From: Christiangramia aestuarii
GTDB lineage: Bacteria > Bacteroidota > Bacteroidia > Flavobacteriales > Flavobacteriaceae
Direction of reading: 5' to 3'
NCBI RefSeq assembly: GCF_009735585.1
Contig: NZ_VJVW01000002.1
Coordinates: 62,001 to 126,000 of the forward strand
DNA length: 64,000 bases
Shown here: positions 23,819 through 32,637 of the stretch, piece after piece
Layout of the letters: the number at the start of each line of letters is the position of its first letter
Numbering within the stretch: the first letter of the stretch is position 1
Made by a program: the position numbers and the translations under genes
The notes under the pieces: generated by a model
What the model saw: the letters and a program-made list of their open reading frames with translations, nothing else
The model's database searches: none
What the model was told of the DNA's origin: nothing

Positions 23819-24413
23819 ATTTGTTGTTTTTTGATTGTTCGATTTCCTTTAATTTCGTTTTCAATTTCTTGAGGAGATCCAGTCTCAGCTGTAGGTTCGC
23901 GATCATCGCTTCAACGGTTTCCTCGTTAATGCCGGTTTCCTGAATTTCAGCGTTCAATGCTATATACTCTTCGTTCAGGGTTTCCAGCTTCTTCATAAAT
24001 GCATCTATAAGTTCTTTGTTCTCTGGGGTCATATCCAGTTTCGCAAGCTGAATGTTCACACTTGCCATATAATAGTCTTCGATCTTTTTGAATTCAGGAG
24101 AAACGTCGCTAAGTCTGTATTCGGTAGTTGGGACTTTTTCCTCTTCAGCGGTTTCCTCTACCGGGCTGTCTGCAACCTGAATATTGTTCTGAACAGGATC
24201 CTGGTCTTTATTAAAAAAGAAGAATGCTCCAATTCCCAGGGCCACCACCAAGAGTGCGGCTATCTGAAGAAAACTGCTATAGTTTCTCTTCTTTTTCTCT
24301 ACAGGCAAAGCTTTGTCCAGTTTAGCCTCAAACCTTCTTTGATGCCCTTTGCTCAGCTTGTCTTTTGTTATATGTTCCTCGTTTCGAAACATCTCTCTAA
24401 TATCCTGTCCCAT
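23799..24413 (-). CDS. Single-pass membrane protein, probable anti-sigma factor
   Basis: 204 residues: a charged N-terminal part (about 1-42, with FRNEEHITKDKLSKGHQRRFEAKL), one membrane helix (about 46-66, FLQIAALLVVALGIGAFFFF) and a periplasmic part ending in a long helix (about 150-200). It overlaps the sigma gene by 17 bp and the downstream secreted protein by 20 bp, so the three are translated together. Single-helix topology with a cytoplasmic domain facing the sigma factor fits an anti-sigma role. No family motif was recognised. Confidence 0.72.
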   Translation of the reverse strand: MGQDIREMFRNEEHITKDKLSKGHQRRFEAKLDKALPVEKKKRNYSSFLQIAALLVVALGIGAFFFFNKDQDPVQNNIQVADSPVEETAEEEKVPTTEYRLSDVSPEFKKIEDYYMASVNIQLAKLDMTPENKELIDAFMKKLETLNEEYIALNAEIQETGINEETVEAMIANLQLRLDLLKKLKTKLKEIEQSKNNKYENYEA

Positions 24414-24942
24414 TGCTCAGTGTTTTTAGTTCTTCCTGTAATTTCTTTTTTCCTCTATGTACCAGCGTGCGCGAAGCCACCTGGGTAATATTCAGTATCT
24501 CGCTTATTTCTTCATGATCATATCCTTCTATGAGATATAACATCAAGGGATATTTATACTTCTCGGGCAGGTTTTCCATTTTTTGTTTCACTTCCTCGAT
24601 CCCGATTCCGTCATCCACCTGCCAGTTGTTCTCTTCTTCCACTGTTCCCAGTGTCTGCTCGTTGATGGCCACGAGTTCCAGCTTCTTCGCTTTAAGCTTA
24701 TCCAAACATTTATTGATCACGATACGTTTGAGCCAGGCCCCGAAGGTTACCTCTCCGTTAAACTGATGTAATTTTGAAAAGGCCTTGATAAAGGCTTCCT
24801 GCATGGCATCTTCGGCTTCCATCGAATCTTTCAAAAATCGCAATGCCACATAATACATCCCGTCACAATACTTGTTGTACAGCTTGAGTTGAGCCCTCCG
24901 GCTGTTCTGCTTACAAGCTTCTATTAGCTTATGCTGTATCAA
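24397..24942 (-). CDS. ECF-type RNA polymerase sigma factor
   Basis: 181 residues. Region 2: LYNKYCDGMYYVALRFLKDSMEAEDAMQEAFIKAFSKLHQFNGEVTFGAWLKRIVINKCLDKLK (about 20-83). Region 4: MENLPEKYKYPLMLYLIEGYDHEEISEILNITQVASRTLVHRGKKKLQ (about 123-170). The start is TTG at 24940-24942; no ATG is in frame upstream. It heads a three-gene operon with a membrane protein and a secreted repeat protein. A candidate self-promoter, TGCAACG-N15-CGTC, lies about 36 bp upstream. Confidence 0.92.
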   Translation of the reverse strand: MIQHKLIEACKQNSRRAQLKLYNKYCDGMYYVALRFLKDSMEAEDAMQEAFIKAFSKLHQFNGEVTFGAWLKRIVINKCLDKLKAKKLELVAINEQTLGTVEEENNWQVDDGIGIEEVKQKMENLPEKYKYPLMLYLIEGYDHEEISEILNITQVASRTLVHRGKKKLQEELKTLSNGTGY

Positions 24943-24977
24943 TTTTATTTGTTTTTGATGGGTTAGTTCACTTTAAA

Positions 24978-25003
24978 GACGAGACGAAAAGTCCCGCGTT
25001 GCA
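24978..25003 (-). promoter_or_regulatory. Candidate ECF-type promoter of the second sigma operon
   Basis: Minus strand TGCAACG (25003-24997), 15 bp, then CGTC (24981-24978). It is similar to, but one base shorter than, the pair at 20005-20087. Confidence 0.45.
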
Positions 25004-25116
25004 AAATTTCCTGAAAAAATTACGATTTTATTTCAAATTCTTACTTTTAGGGCAATATGCCTACCTAAATTGCGTTTGGCCGAATTTTTGAAAAAGCTAA
25101 TTTCAAAAAAGAAATC

Positions 25117-25704
25117 ATGAGCAGAAATACTAAACTATTCCTGAAGATTGGAGGAGCCATAGTCTTCCTTAGTCTGGTAATGGTGCTGATCTTAAGATAT
25201 ACCACCAAGGCTCACAGCCCTGAAGATACGGTCACTTACCGCGAAAATGGGCTAAAGCTGGAAGTTTTCTATAACCGCCCTTACAAAAAGGAAAGGGAGA
25301 TCTTTGGAAACCTGGTTCCTTATAATAAGGTTTGGCGTACCGGCGCGAATGAGGCCACTACATTTGAAACTAATAAGGATATCCTCGTAGACGGCAGTTT
25401 GCTGAAAGCAGGAAAATACACCCTATGGACCATCCCCATGGAAGAAAGCTGGAAAGTTATTTTTAATGATAAGATGTATCCCTGGGGCATCAATTTAGAT
25501 GAAGAGGCCTACCGGGATCCCAAATTCGATGCCCTGGTCCTCGAAAGGCCGGTGGAAGAGACAGACCTGAACCTGGAACAGTTCACTATTCTATTCGACG
25601 ATTCTGGAGATTTCGTGAATATGGTGCTTACCTGGGACAATACCAGGATCAGCATACCCATAAAAAAAGAAGAGGCGCTAACCAGCACCTCTTCAGCAAA
25701 ATAA
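25117..25704 (+). CDS. DUF2911 domain-containing protein
   Basis: 195 residues: an N-terminal membrane anchor (about 8-27) and then a DUF2911 domain, recognisable by LEVFYNRPYKKEREIFGNLVPYNKVWRTGANEATTFETNKDI, GKYTLWTIP and WKVIFN. The family is common in Bacteroidota, probably on the periplasmic side, and has no assigned activity. It is divergent from the sigma operon at 24942 and convergent with ohr (12 bp between stops). Confidence 0.88.
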   Translation: MSRNTKLFLKIGGAIVFLSLVMVLILRYTTKAHSPEDTVTYRENGLKLEVFYNRPYKKEREIFGNLVPYNKVWRTGANEATTFETNKDILVDGSLLKAGKYTLWTIPMEESWKVIFNDKMYPWGINLDEEAYRDPKFDALVLERPVEETDLNLEQFTILFDDSGDFVNMVLTWDNTRISIPIKKEEALTSTSSAK

Positions 25705-25716
25705 ATATTTTAAATC

Positions 25717-26142
25717 CTACTCGTCCAGAAGCAGGTTTAAAGTTACATCTATATTGTCCCTGGTAGCTCTGGAATAAGGGCAAACTTCGTGAGCTTCGTT
25801 CACCAGTTTTTCCCCGGTCTCCACATCTACTCCCGGAATATAAGAATCCAGGATCACCGATAGCTGCAGGTTACCAGAATCTGTTTGTCCCAGCTTCACG
25901 GTGGCGGTCACGCTGTAATCACCCAGGTCTACTTTATGCTTTTTGGCTACGTGCTCCAGCGCGCTACCGTAACAGGCCGAATAACCGGCTGCGAACAACT
26001 GCTCCGGGTTAGAATAATCTCCGCCTGGGCCACCAAGACCTTCAGGCTTTTTAAGTTCCATATCCAGAATACCATCTTCACTACGGGTATGGCCATTACG
26101 ACCACCTTCGGTAGTTACTTTAGTTTTATACAAATTCTTCAT
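25717..26142 (-). CDS. ohr: Organic hydroperoxide resistance protein (Ohr/OsmC family)
   Basis: 141 residues with the two reactive cysteines of the family in place: Cys57 in GYSACYGSAL and Cys121 in HEVCPYSRAT, and the early GGRNGHTRSEDG segment typical of Ohr rather than OsmC. It reduces organic hydroperoxides in the cytoplasm with dithiol reductants. No OhrR-type regulator is adjacent. It appears monocistronic. Confidence 0.92.
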   Translation of the reverse strand: MKNLYKTKVTTEGGRNGHTRSEDGILDMELKKPEGLGGPGGDYSNPEQLFAAGYSACYGSALEHVAKKHKVDLGDYSVTATVKLGQTDSGNLQLSVILDSYIPGVDVETGEKLVNEAHEVCPYSRATRDNIDVTLNLLLDE

Positions 26143-26246
26143 TGCGTGAAATAATTTAAGTAATTTAGTTTTGCATCAATATACCAAGCATTTGATGATG
26201 CCTGCAAATCAATTTCATAAATTTCTGCTAAATATTCCCTTGTATT

Positions 26247-27323
26247 TTGAACGAAGAACAGCATAAATCTGCCTTAAGCGAATCTGGAAGCAATCCCTCC
26301 TCAAAGAATGTGAGTGCCGAATCGGCCAAAAGAATCAGGAGTTTCAGGAAGAATAAATTTTCTGAAAAAGATCTGCTGCAAGACCTGCTGAAGGGAAATA
26401 AAACTGCCCTGGGCCGGGGAATTACGCTTATAGAAAGCAATCAAAAAAGCCACCAAAAACAGGCAGAATATATTATTGAAGGAGCCTTGCCCCACGCTCA
26501 CAAATCCATCAGGATAGGGATCACCGGAGTACCGGGAGTGGGCAAAAGCACATTTATTGAAAGTTTTGGTTCTTACCTGATCGAGCAGGGAAAAAAGGTA
26601 GCCGTACTGGCGGTAGATCCCAGCAGTTCCGTTTCTCATGGCAGCATCCTGGGAGACAAGACCCGAATGGAAAAACTGGTCACCCAGCCCAATGCCTTTA
26701 TTAGGCCCTCCCCCAGTGGAGATTCTCTTGGCGGGGTAGCCAGAAAAACACGGGAAAGCATCATCCTGTGTGAAGCTGCGGGATTTGACGTTATCTTGAT
26801 TGAAACCGTGGGAGTGGGACAAAGTGAAACCACCGTGCATAGCATGACCGATTTTTTCCTATTGCTGAAACTTGCCGGTGCCGGCGACGAATTACAGGGA
26901 ATAAAACGCGGTATCGTGGAAATGGCCGATGCCATTGTGATCAACAAGGCCGATGGGGATAACCAGAAAGCGGCGCGGGATGCAAGACTGGAATTTAAAA
27001 GGGCTTTGCAACTATACCCTCCCAAGGAGAGTGACTGGAAACCGGAGGTGAAACTTTGCAGTGCGCTTTATAACGAAGGGGTTTCTGAGGTCTGGGAGAT
27101 GATTTCTAGTTTCAAGAACAAGGCAGAGGAAAATGGCTATTTTCAGCATAACCGGCAGGAGCAGAATAAATTCTGGTTGTACCAGACCATCAATGATTAT
27201 CTTAAAGGCAGGTTTTACGAGGAGCCAAAGATAAAATCGGCATTGAAGGAACAACTGGAACTTATCGAGAACAACAAGACCACCGCCTTCGCGGCAGCAA
27301 AATACCTTCTAAGCCTGGCTTAG
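26247..27323 (+). CDS. meaB: MeaB-type G-protein chaperone of B12-dependent mutase
   Basis: 358 residues. G1 loop GVPGVGKST (94-102), LAVDPSSSVSHGSILGDKTRM, ETVGVGQSE (186-194) and NKAD (233-236) identify the MeaB/ArgK family, which guards and reloads adenosylcobalamin-dependent acyl-CoA mutases. The start is TTG at 26247, the first possible start in frame, and the N-terminal extension of about 50 residues is Ser/Lys-rich. No mutase is next to it; the IcmF-type mutase at 54923 carries its own MeaB-like domain, so this protein may serve another mutase elsewhere. Its 3' end overlaps the PAP2 gene by 15 bp. Confidence 0.92.
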   Translation: MNEEQHKSALSESGSNPSSKNVSAESAKRIRSFRKNKFSEKDLLQDLLKGNKTALGRGITLIESNQKSHQKQAEYIIEGALPHAHKSIRIGITGVPGVGKSTFIESFGSYLIEQGKKVAVLAVDPSSSVSHGSILGDKTRMEKLVTQPNAFIRPSPSGDSLGGVARKTRESIILCEAAGFDVILIETVGVGQSETTVHSMTDFFLLLKLAGAGDELQGIKRGIVEMADAIVINKADGDNQKAARDARLEFKRALQLYPPKESDWKPEVKLCSALYNEGVSEVWEMISSFKNKAEENGYFQHNRQEQNKFWLYQTINDYLKGRFYEEPKIKSALKEQLELIENNKTTAFAAAKYLLSLA

Positions 27324-27890
27324 GTCATTCTTAAGGATCTTTCGGGTAATGTACCGCCTTAACAGGTGGAACAGGTAACCAAAAACGGCACCTATGAACA
27401 TTCCCGTGATCACATCTCCCGGGTAATGCACTCCCAGATAGATCCTGCTGTATGAGACTACCACTGCCCATATCAAAAGAAAAACGAATAGCTTTGGGTA
27501 ATGTTTCTTAAAAAGCAGGCTTAGGAAGACCGCTACCCCGGTGGAATTGGCCGCGTGGGCAGAAAAGTAACCAAAACGGCCACATCTTTCTGCCACATAT
27601 CGAGCATATTCCATTACCCCTTCCTGGCGGCAAGGCCTGGGTCTTTCAAAACCGTGTTTAAAGAGATTCGCCAGCTGATCTGTAGCCGTAATAAGCAGGG
27701 CTACCACCACCATGGTGATAAGGCTTGCCTGCCAGCCAAATTTTCTGAAGATAAGATAAAGCAGTAAGGCATACAGAGGAATGGCCATCCACTTATCGCT
27801 AATAGCGATCCATAACCAGTCCCATCTTTCTGAACCAAGATTATTCAGAAAAAGAAAAAGTTCCCTGTCTAATTCGGCCAGTTTTTCCAT
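27309..27890 (-). CDS. PAP2 family phosphatase
   Basis: 193 residues with five to six membrane segments and the three phosphatase motifs: KHGFERPRP (78-86), FSAHA (109-113, catalytic His112) and SRIYLGVHYPGDV (148-160, catalytic His). Such integral membrane enzymes dephosphorylate lipid phosphates such as undecaprenyl or phosphatidate phosphate. It is last in a minus-strand operon: MATE transporter, 76-residue protein, PAP2, with the previous stop adjacent to its ATG. It overlaps meaB convergently by 15 bp. Confidence 0.9.
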   Translation of the reverse strand: MEKLAELDRELFLFLNNLGSERWDWLWIAISDKWMAIPLYALLLYLIFRKFGWQASLITMVVVALLITATDQLANLFKHGFERPRPCRQEGVMEYARYVAERCGRFGYFSAHAANSTGVAVFLSLLFKKHYPKLFVFLLIWAVVVSYSRIYLGVHYPGDVITGMFIGAVFGYLFHLLRRYITRKILKNDLSQA

Positions 27891-28121
27891 TTAGCCTTCT
27901 TCGTATCTGTTAACCTCGCGGTCATAAAATTCGTTGGCCTGGGTAATGAGACTTTCTGCTTCGCTGGAAAGTTCCTTCTCGTCCTCCTTATCAAAATCTT
28001 CAAGCCACTCTACCTCATCATCTTTTAGGTCTATGATGAATCTTGGGAATTCGGTATGAATCACGAAAATAGATTCAGGAAAATCGGTGTTATCACCTAA
28101 TATAAATTTTGGAAGCTCCAT
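27891..28121 (-). CDS. Conserved small acidic hypothetical protein
   Basis: 76 residues. MELPKFILGDNTDFPESIFVIHTEFPRFIIDLKDDEVEWLEDFD is beta-rich, followed by an acidic helix (EDEKELSSEAESLITQANEFYDREVNRYEEG). It has no signal peptide or membrane segment. I recognise no named domain; it looks like a cytoplasmic Bacteroidota-specific protein. Placed 5 bp after the MATE gene and directly abutting the PAP2 start, it is surely co-transcribed. Confidence 0.8.
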   Translation of the reverse strand: MELPKFILGDNTDFPESIFVIHTEFPRFIIDLKDDEVEWLEDFDKEDEKELSSEAESLITQANEFYDREVNRYEEG

Positions 28122-28126
28122 ATCTT

Positions 28127-29488
28127 TTAAGCTATTAAGGGTTCTTTGGTTCGAATTAATTTTCGGCTTAAATAATTAAAACGGAAATATAGCAATAATG
28201 CCGAGGATGTCAATCCTGCCAGCAGACCCAGCCAGATCCCCATACTTCCCAGCCTTTCGGCCTGCCCGAAATAAAAACTTACCGGAAAGCCGATGATCCA
28301 GTAAGAAATAAAACATATCACCGTGGGAATCTTCACATCCTGAAGTCCGCGTAAAGCCCCCAGTATCACCACCTGTACGCCATCGCTTAACTGGAATAGC
28401 GCTGCGATGATCAATAGTTGCGCGGCGAGGTTTATCACTTCAATATTGTCTATATAGAAAACCGGTAAAATATCTTTCAGGAGGATAAAGAGAAGGGCGA
28501 ATACCGCTTCAATCAAAAATACGAGCAGGAAGATGGAATAACCTATCCTGCGCAATTCCCGGTACTGCTTTAATCCTACCTGGTTCCCTACCCTTATCGT
28601 CGCCGTAACGCCCAAACCTACCGCAATCATAAAGGTCATGGAGGCCAGGTTGAGGGCGATCTGGTTTGCCGCCTGCGAATTGGTACCAAGGTTCCCGGCA
28701 AGGAAAATGGTACCCGTAAATATGGCCACTTCAAAAAGCATTTGCAGCGCTGTGGGAAGCCCCAGGGATAGCAGTCGTTTGAAGATGGTCCATTTCAGCA
28801 TTTCCTTTTTAGACCATTTGAAATATTCGGCAAATTTCGATTTTCTTCTCAAAATCTCCCAAACGAACCAGAGCATGAAGAACCTGGAGATAAGCGTCCC
28901 CCAGGCGGCCCCTTCCAGTTCAAGCCTTGGGAATATCCAGATCCCGTAAATAAGCAGGTAGTTAAAGACCACGTTCACCACATTGGCCAGCAGCGTGGCA
29001 TACATGGCATAGCGTGTTTGGGAAAGACCATCGGCAAATTGTTTAAAAGCCTGGAAAGCCATCAAGGGCAGCATGGAAAGTGCCACTATATTAAGATAAG
29101 GAATGGCCAGCTCCACTACCTCCGGCGGCTGATCCAGGTAATACAAAAGAGGTTTGGCGATAAGCAGTAAAATGAATAATAATAAGCCGTTAATGGTACT
29201 CAGAATAAGGCCATGATGAAAATAGCTTCTGCCGCCTTCCAGATCATCGGCTCCATCGGCCTCGGCAATAAGCGGAGTGATAGCAAAGGAAAAACCTATA
29301 CCCATAGACATGGCGATAAAAACCAGGGCGTTTCCCAGGGATACCGCCGCTAAAGGTGCGGCTCCAAGCCTACCTATCATAAGGTTATCTACCAGGCCAA
29401 CCATCACATGACCCAACTGGCCAAGCATTACCGGGTAGGCGATATTAAGGTTTTTTCCGAATTCTTTGGTATAGGCCGATAGCTGCAA
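28127..29488 (-). CDS. MATE family efflux transporter (NorM-like)
   Basis: 453 residues, 12 hydrophobic segments in two similar halves. The first half starts NIAYPVMLGQLGHVMVGLVDNLMIGRLGAAPLAAVSLGNAL, and the second contains LGLPTALQMLFEVAIFTGTIFLAGNLG, both typical MATE repeats. It exports cationic drugs or metabolites by Na+ or H+ antiport at the inner membrane. First gene of a three-gene operon. Substrate unknown. Confidence 0.92.
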   Translation of the reverse strand: MQLSAYTKEFGKNLNIAYPVMLGQLGHVMVGLVDNLMIGRLGAAPLAAVSLGNALVFIAMSMGIGFSFAITPLIAEADGADDLEGGRSYFHHGLILSTINGLLLFILLLIAKPLLYYLDQPPEVVELAIPYLNIVALSMLPLMAFQAFKQFADGLSQTRYAMYATLLANVVNVVFNYLLIYGIWIFPRLELEGAAWGTLISRFFMLWFVWEILRRKSKFAEYFKWSKKEMLKWTIFKRLLSLGLPTALQMLFEVAIFTGTIFLAGNLGTNSQAANQIALNLASMTFMIAVGLGVTATIRVGNQVGLKQYRELRRIGYSIFLLVFLIEAVFALLFILLKDILPVFYIDNIEVINLAAQLLIIAALFQLSDGVQVVILGALRGLQDVKIPTVICFISYWIIGFPVSFYFGQAERLGSMGIWLGLLAGLTSSALLLYFRFNYLSRKLIRTKEPLIA

Positions 29489-29572
29489 AACTAAAATTTA
29501 GGTCTGCAAAGGTAGCCTCTTTAAAATTCTTTGAAAGATTTAAGAGATAATTTCTTTAAGGGAAACGGAAAC

Positions 29573-30994
29573 CTAATCAGGCATTTCTGTGGTCTCATTG
29601 CTGATATTCTCCATGCCATATTTGTCTACCAGATACATTAGGGAAGCCATGGTCGCAGCGCCCAGTTCCAGTTCCCTTTTGTTCACCTTATCAAAGGTAT
29701 CGTTAGCAGCATGGTGATAATCGAAATAACGCTGAGAATCTGGTCTCAATCCGGCCAGAACGGTGTTCCCTCCTTCCAGCGGACTAATATCGGCTCCACC
29801 ACCACCTCTTTCGAAATAATGGATTAGGTAAGGTTTAAAGAGTTCTTTCCAGCTCAGGATCTTACTATATTGGGCATCTGTCGCGGTAATTCCGAATCCT
29901 CTTGGAGTAAAACCTCCGGCGTCGCTTTCCAGGGCAAAAATATGATCCTCGCCTTTAGAGGCAGCTACTTCGGCATATTTATTACCGCCACGCAGGCCAT
30001 TTTCCTCGTTCATGAACAATACTACCCTGATGGTCCTTTTCGGCGTATAGCCAGTTTCCTTGAATAGCCTTAGAACTTCCATAGACTGCACCACTCCGGC
30101 ACCATCGTCATGAGAGCCATCTCCAAGATCCCAGGAATCCAGATGTCCACCTACGACCATGATCTCTTCAGGAAATTCAGATCCGGTGATCTCCCCTATT
30201 ACGTTATAGGATTGTACATCTTCGTGCTGCTCACAGTTCAGTCTAAAATATACTTCAAGGTCATTCTGAATCTTGAGCAGACTGCTCAAATACTCAGCAT
30301 CATTGGTAGAAACTGCGGCGGCAGGAATTCTCTGGTTAACCGGCAGGTCGCCATAGCTCATGGAACCTGTATGCGGGAAATCGTCCATTCTTAGGTTCAT
30401 AGACCTAACGATCACACCAACAGCACCATATTTCGCAGCCTCTTTTGCTCCGGAGTAACGCTGATCTACACAACCACCATAGGCCTCAAAGGTTTGAATA
30501 TGGTCTGCACGCATGGGACGGTTGTAAAAAACGATCTTACCTTCAATATTTTCACGACCGTATTCTTTTAGATGTTCAATGCCCTGCACCTCTATGATCT
30601 CAGCTTTGGTTCCACCTTCGGGAGTGGCAACAGAACCTCCTAGGGCCGTGATATTGATGTTACGGGTTGCACCGGGACCGGTTTGGATATAAGCAAACTC
30701 CCTTTCACCACGTGTCCATTTCGGCACCATTACCGGTTGCAGCCAGACCTTATCCAGGCCAAGCTTCTCCAGTTCTGCCTTGGTATATTCCACGGCCTGC
30801 TCTGCTCCATAACTTCCGGATAGTCTTCCGCCAATTTCGTTAGATAAATGATCCAGCCAGGAATAACTTTTCCCGTTAAGCAAAGACATATCATATATCT
30901 TCCGAATATTTAGAGAGTCATCGATTTTATTTGTTTGCGCAGTAGCGACAAATCCCGAAAAAACCAGGATCAGGCAAAGCCAGAAAGATCTCAT
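29573..30994 (-). CDS. M28 family aminopeptidase/carboxypeptidase Q-like, secreted
   Basis: 473 residues: signal peptide (FWLCLILVFSGFVATAQ), an inserted PA domain (about 130-255) and an M28 zinc-peptidase domain with VGGHLDSWDLGDGSHDDGAG (zinc His and bridging Asp, about 282-301) and MNEENGLRGG (catalytic Glu and zinc Glu, about 328-337). It hydrolyses small peptides in the periplasm or outside the cell, consistent with peptide-based nutrition of marine Flavobacteria. Monocistronic, 58 bp from the divergent-side PPK2 stop. Confidence 0.9.
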   Translation of the reverse strand: MRSFWLCLILVFSGFVATAQTNKIDDSLNIRKIYDMSLLNGKSYSWLDHLSNEIGGRLSGSYGAEQAVEYTKAELEKLGLDKVWLQPVMVPKWTRGEREFAYIQTGPGATRNINITALGGSVATPEGGTKAEIIEVQGIEHLKEYGRENIEGKIVFYNRPMRADHIQTFEAYGGCVDQRYSGAKEAAKYGAVGVIVRSMNLRMDDFPHTGSMSYGDLPVNQRIPAAAVSTNDAEYLSSLLKIQNDLEVYFRLNCEQHEDVQSYNVIGEITGSEFPEEIMVVGGHLDSWDLGDGSHDDGAGVVQSMEVLRLFKETGYTPKRTIRVVLFMNEENGLRGGNKYAEVAASKGEDHIFALESDAGGFTPRGFGITATDAQYSKILSWKELFKPYLIHYFERGGGGADISPLEGGNTVLAGLRPDSQRYFDYHHAANDTFDKVNKRELELGAATMASLMYLVDKYGMENISNETTEMPD

Positions 30995-31052
30995 TGCAAT
31001 AAATTTTTGCTGCTAAATAACAGTATTTTTTTTACTTATGCGAGCCTGTGCC

Positions 31053-31937
31053 TCAATTCTTTTCCTTGCCCAGCAGCTCCCTGTATTCGGAAAGATTCTT
31101 CCTTATCTCAGGGGCGAGTTCGGGTTCCTGCACATCTTTATAGGTTGTTAGTTTGTCATAAAGAATTTTCGCCACGAGGTACCTGGCGGTAGGTTTATCA
31201 TCTGCAGGGATCACGTACCAGGGAGCCTTCTCTGTAGAGGTATTGTTGATGGCTTGCTGGTAACATTTTTGGTATTCTCCCCACAAAGCCCTTTCCTTAA
31301 GATCACCGGGTGAAAATTTCCAGTTCTTATTCGGTTTATCCAGCCTTCTTAGCAAACGTTGCCGCTGCTCTTCTTTTGAAAGGTGCAGGAAAAACTTAAA
31401 GATGATCATCCCGTTATCTGCGATATGGTCTTCGAATTGCCTGATGTTCTCAAAGCGCTGTTGCCAGAAATCCTCATCTATATCTTCGACCTTATTAATG
31501 CCGGGAAGGTTCTCGTTCAAAATATACTCCGGGTGAACCCTGGTAACCAGCACATTTTCATAATGCGTCCTGTTAAACACCCCGAACTTGCCGCGTTCGG
31601 GCAAGGCTATATAGTGCCGCCAGAGAAAATCATGTTTCAGTTCCTTGTTTGAAGGTGTTTTAAAACTATGCACCACCACTCCCCTGCTATTAAAGTCCTT
31701 GAAAACTTCCCTGATAAGGCTGTCTTTCCCCGCAGTATCCATCCCCTGTAAACATATTAATACCGCATACTTGCTGTGAGCGTACAGGGTATCCTGCCAG
31801 TCCCCCAGCTCCTTCCTGGTTTCCTTCAGCTTATCCTTAATTTCATCTTTGTTGGCTTGCAGGTCGATCCTGGTAGCCGTTTTGGAGAGCTCTATCTTAG
31901 AGCTCACTTTAAAATCTGAGTGATCTATTTGCTTCAT
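31053..31937 (-). CDS. ppk2: Polyphosphate kinase 2 family protein
   Basis: 294 residues. Walker A GMDTAGKDS (65-73), the lid segment KTPSNKELKHDFLWRHY, FNRTHYENVLVTRVHP and LDKPNKNWKFSPGDLKERALW are the standard PPK2 blocks. It transfers phosphate between polyphosphate and nucleotides in the cytoplasm; whether it prefers AMP, ADP or GDP cannot be read from sequence alone. Length is that of a single-domain enzyme. It stands alone; the acetyltransferase-like gene starts divergently 75 bp away. Confidence 0.92.
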   Translation of the reverse strand: MKQIDHSDFKVSSKIELSKTATRIDLQANKDEIKDKLKETRKELGDWQDTLYAHSKYAVLICLQGMDTAGKDSLIREVFKDFNSRGVVVHSFKTPSNKELKHDFLWRHYIALPERGKFGVFNRTHYENVLVTRVHPEYILNENLPGINKVEDIDEDFWQQRFENIRQFEDHIADNGMIIFKFFLHLSKEEQRQRLLRRLDKPNKNWKFSPGDLKERALWGEYQKCYQQAINNTSTEKAPWYVIPADDKPTARYLVAKILYDKLTTYKDVQEPELAPEIRKNLSEYRELLGKEKN

Positions 31938-32012
31938 AACAGAGTATATAGGCTTAAAGATACAATCTTTATAAAAGTTAATTTTTTTATCTTCGCGGCA
32001 AATACAATTAGC

Positions 32013-32603
32013 TTGGATAAAATCGAGAGAAAAGATATCATTGAGAAGGTAACAACTTTGCTTAAAGAGATCCCTTCTTCAATGGATGTGGTAAAAAAAG
32101 GTGGAAACAGGGACAAAAGATTCGAGTACCTGGCCACCCATATGGTAGATAAAGCTATTGAAAAGGACGCCCTTATTGTTTCTGAAAACAAAAAAGGGAT
32201 CGCTATTCTTTTTAAGACCAGCAAAAAAGACAATAATATCTGGAAGGACCTGTGGACTCAGCTTGGCCTGGTGATCAATGTTACCGGGGTAAGGAATGCC
32301 TACAAGATCATTAAAACCCAGGATTATATTAAAAAACAACGCCCGCAGGAGGGTGAATATCTATACTGCTGGTTCTGGGGTATCCTGAAAGATTCGCGTG
32401 GAGCCGATACCCAGGTAGGTAAAGAAATGAAAGATGAGTTCTACAGGAGGGCGAAATTATATAACCTGCCGTTATATGCCGAAACCCGGATGAGAAAGAA
32501 CGCGATCGTATATCAAAAATTTGGTTTCAATCTTTTCCATGAGTGGGATCACCCCAGTGGGGACACCATGTATTTTTTAAGATACGATCCGCCGAAAGAA
32601 TAA
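32013..32603 (+). CDS. GNAT-like acyltransferase
   Basis: About 196 residues from TTG 32013. The reading frame is open back to 31920, but that start would overlap the PPK2 start and put a likely promoter -7 (TATCTTCG, 31988-31995) inside the gene; TTG 32013 begins the conserved LDKIERKDIIEKVTTLLKEIP segment. The C-terminal half (EGEYLYCWFWGILKDSRGADTQVGKEMKDEFYRRAKLYNLPLYAETRMRKNAIVYQKFGFNLFHEW) resembles the acyl-CoA-binding and final strand pattern of GNAT enzymes. Substrate unknown. Confidence 0.75.
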   Translation: MDKIERKDIIEKVTTLLKEIPSSMDVVKKGGNRDKRFEYLATHMVDKAIEKDALIVSENKKGIAILFKTSKKDNNIWKDLWTQLGLVINVTGVRNAYKIIKTQDYIKKQRPQEGEYLYCWFWGILKDSRGADTQVGKEMKDEFYRRAKLYNLPLYAETRMRKNAIVYQKFGFNLFHEWDHPSGDTMYFLRYDPPKE

Positions 32604-32606
32604 AAT

Positions 32607-32633
32607 GAAAAACCCGCCGAAGCGGGTTTTTTA
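32607..32633. terminator. Bidirectional terminator
   Basis: AAAAACCCGC-CGAA-GCGGGTTTTTT, placed between two convergent stops, serving the acetyltransferase gene and the five-gene operon on the minus strand. Confidence 0.9.
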
Positions 32634-32637
32634 ATAT

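Noticed and set aside
26228-26840. Antisense frames over meaB
   Set aside because: Shadows of a clearly conserved gene on the plus strand.
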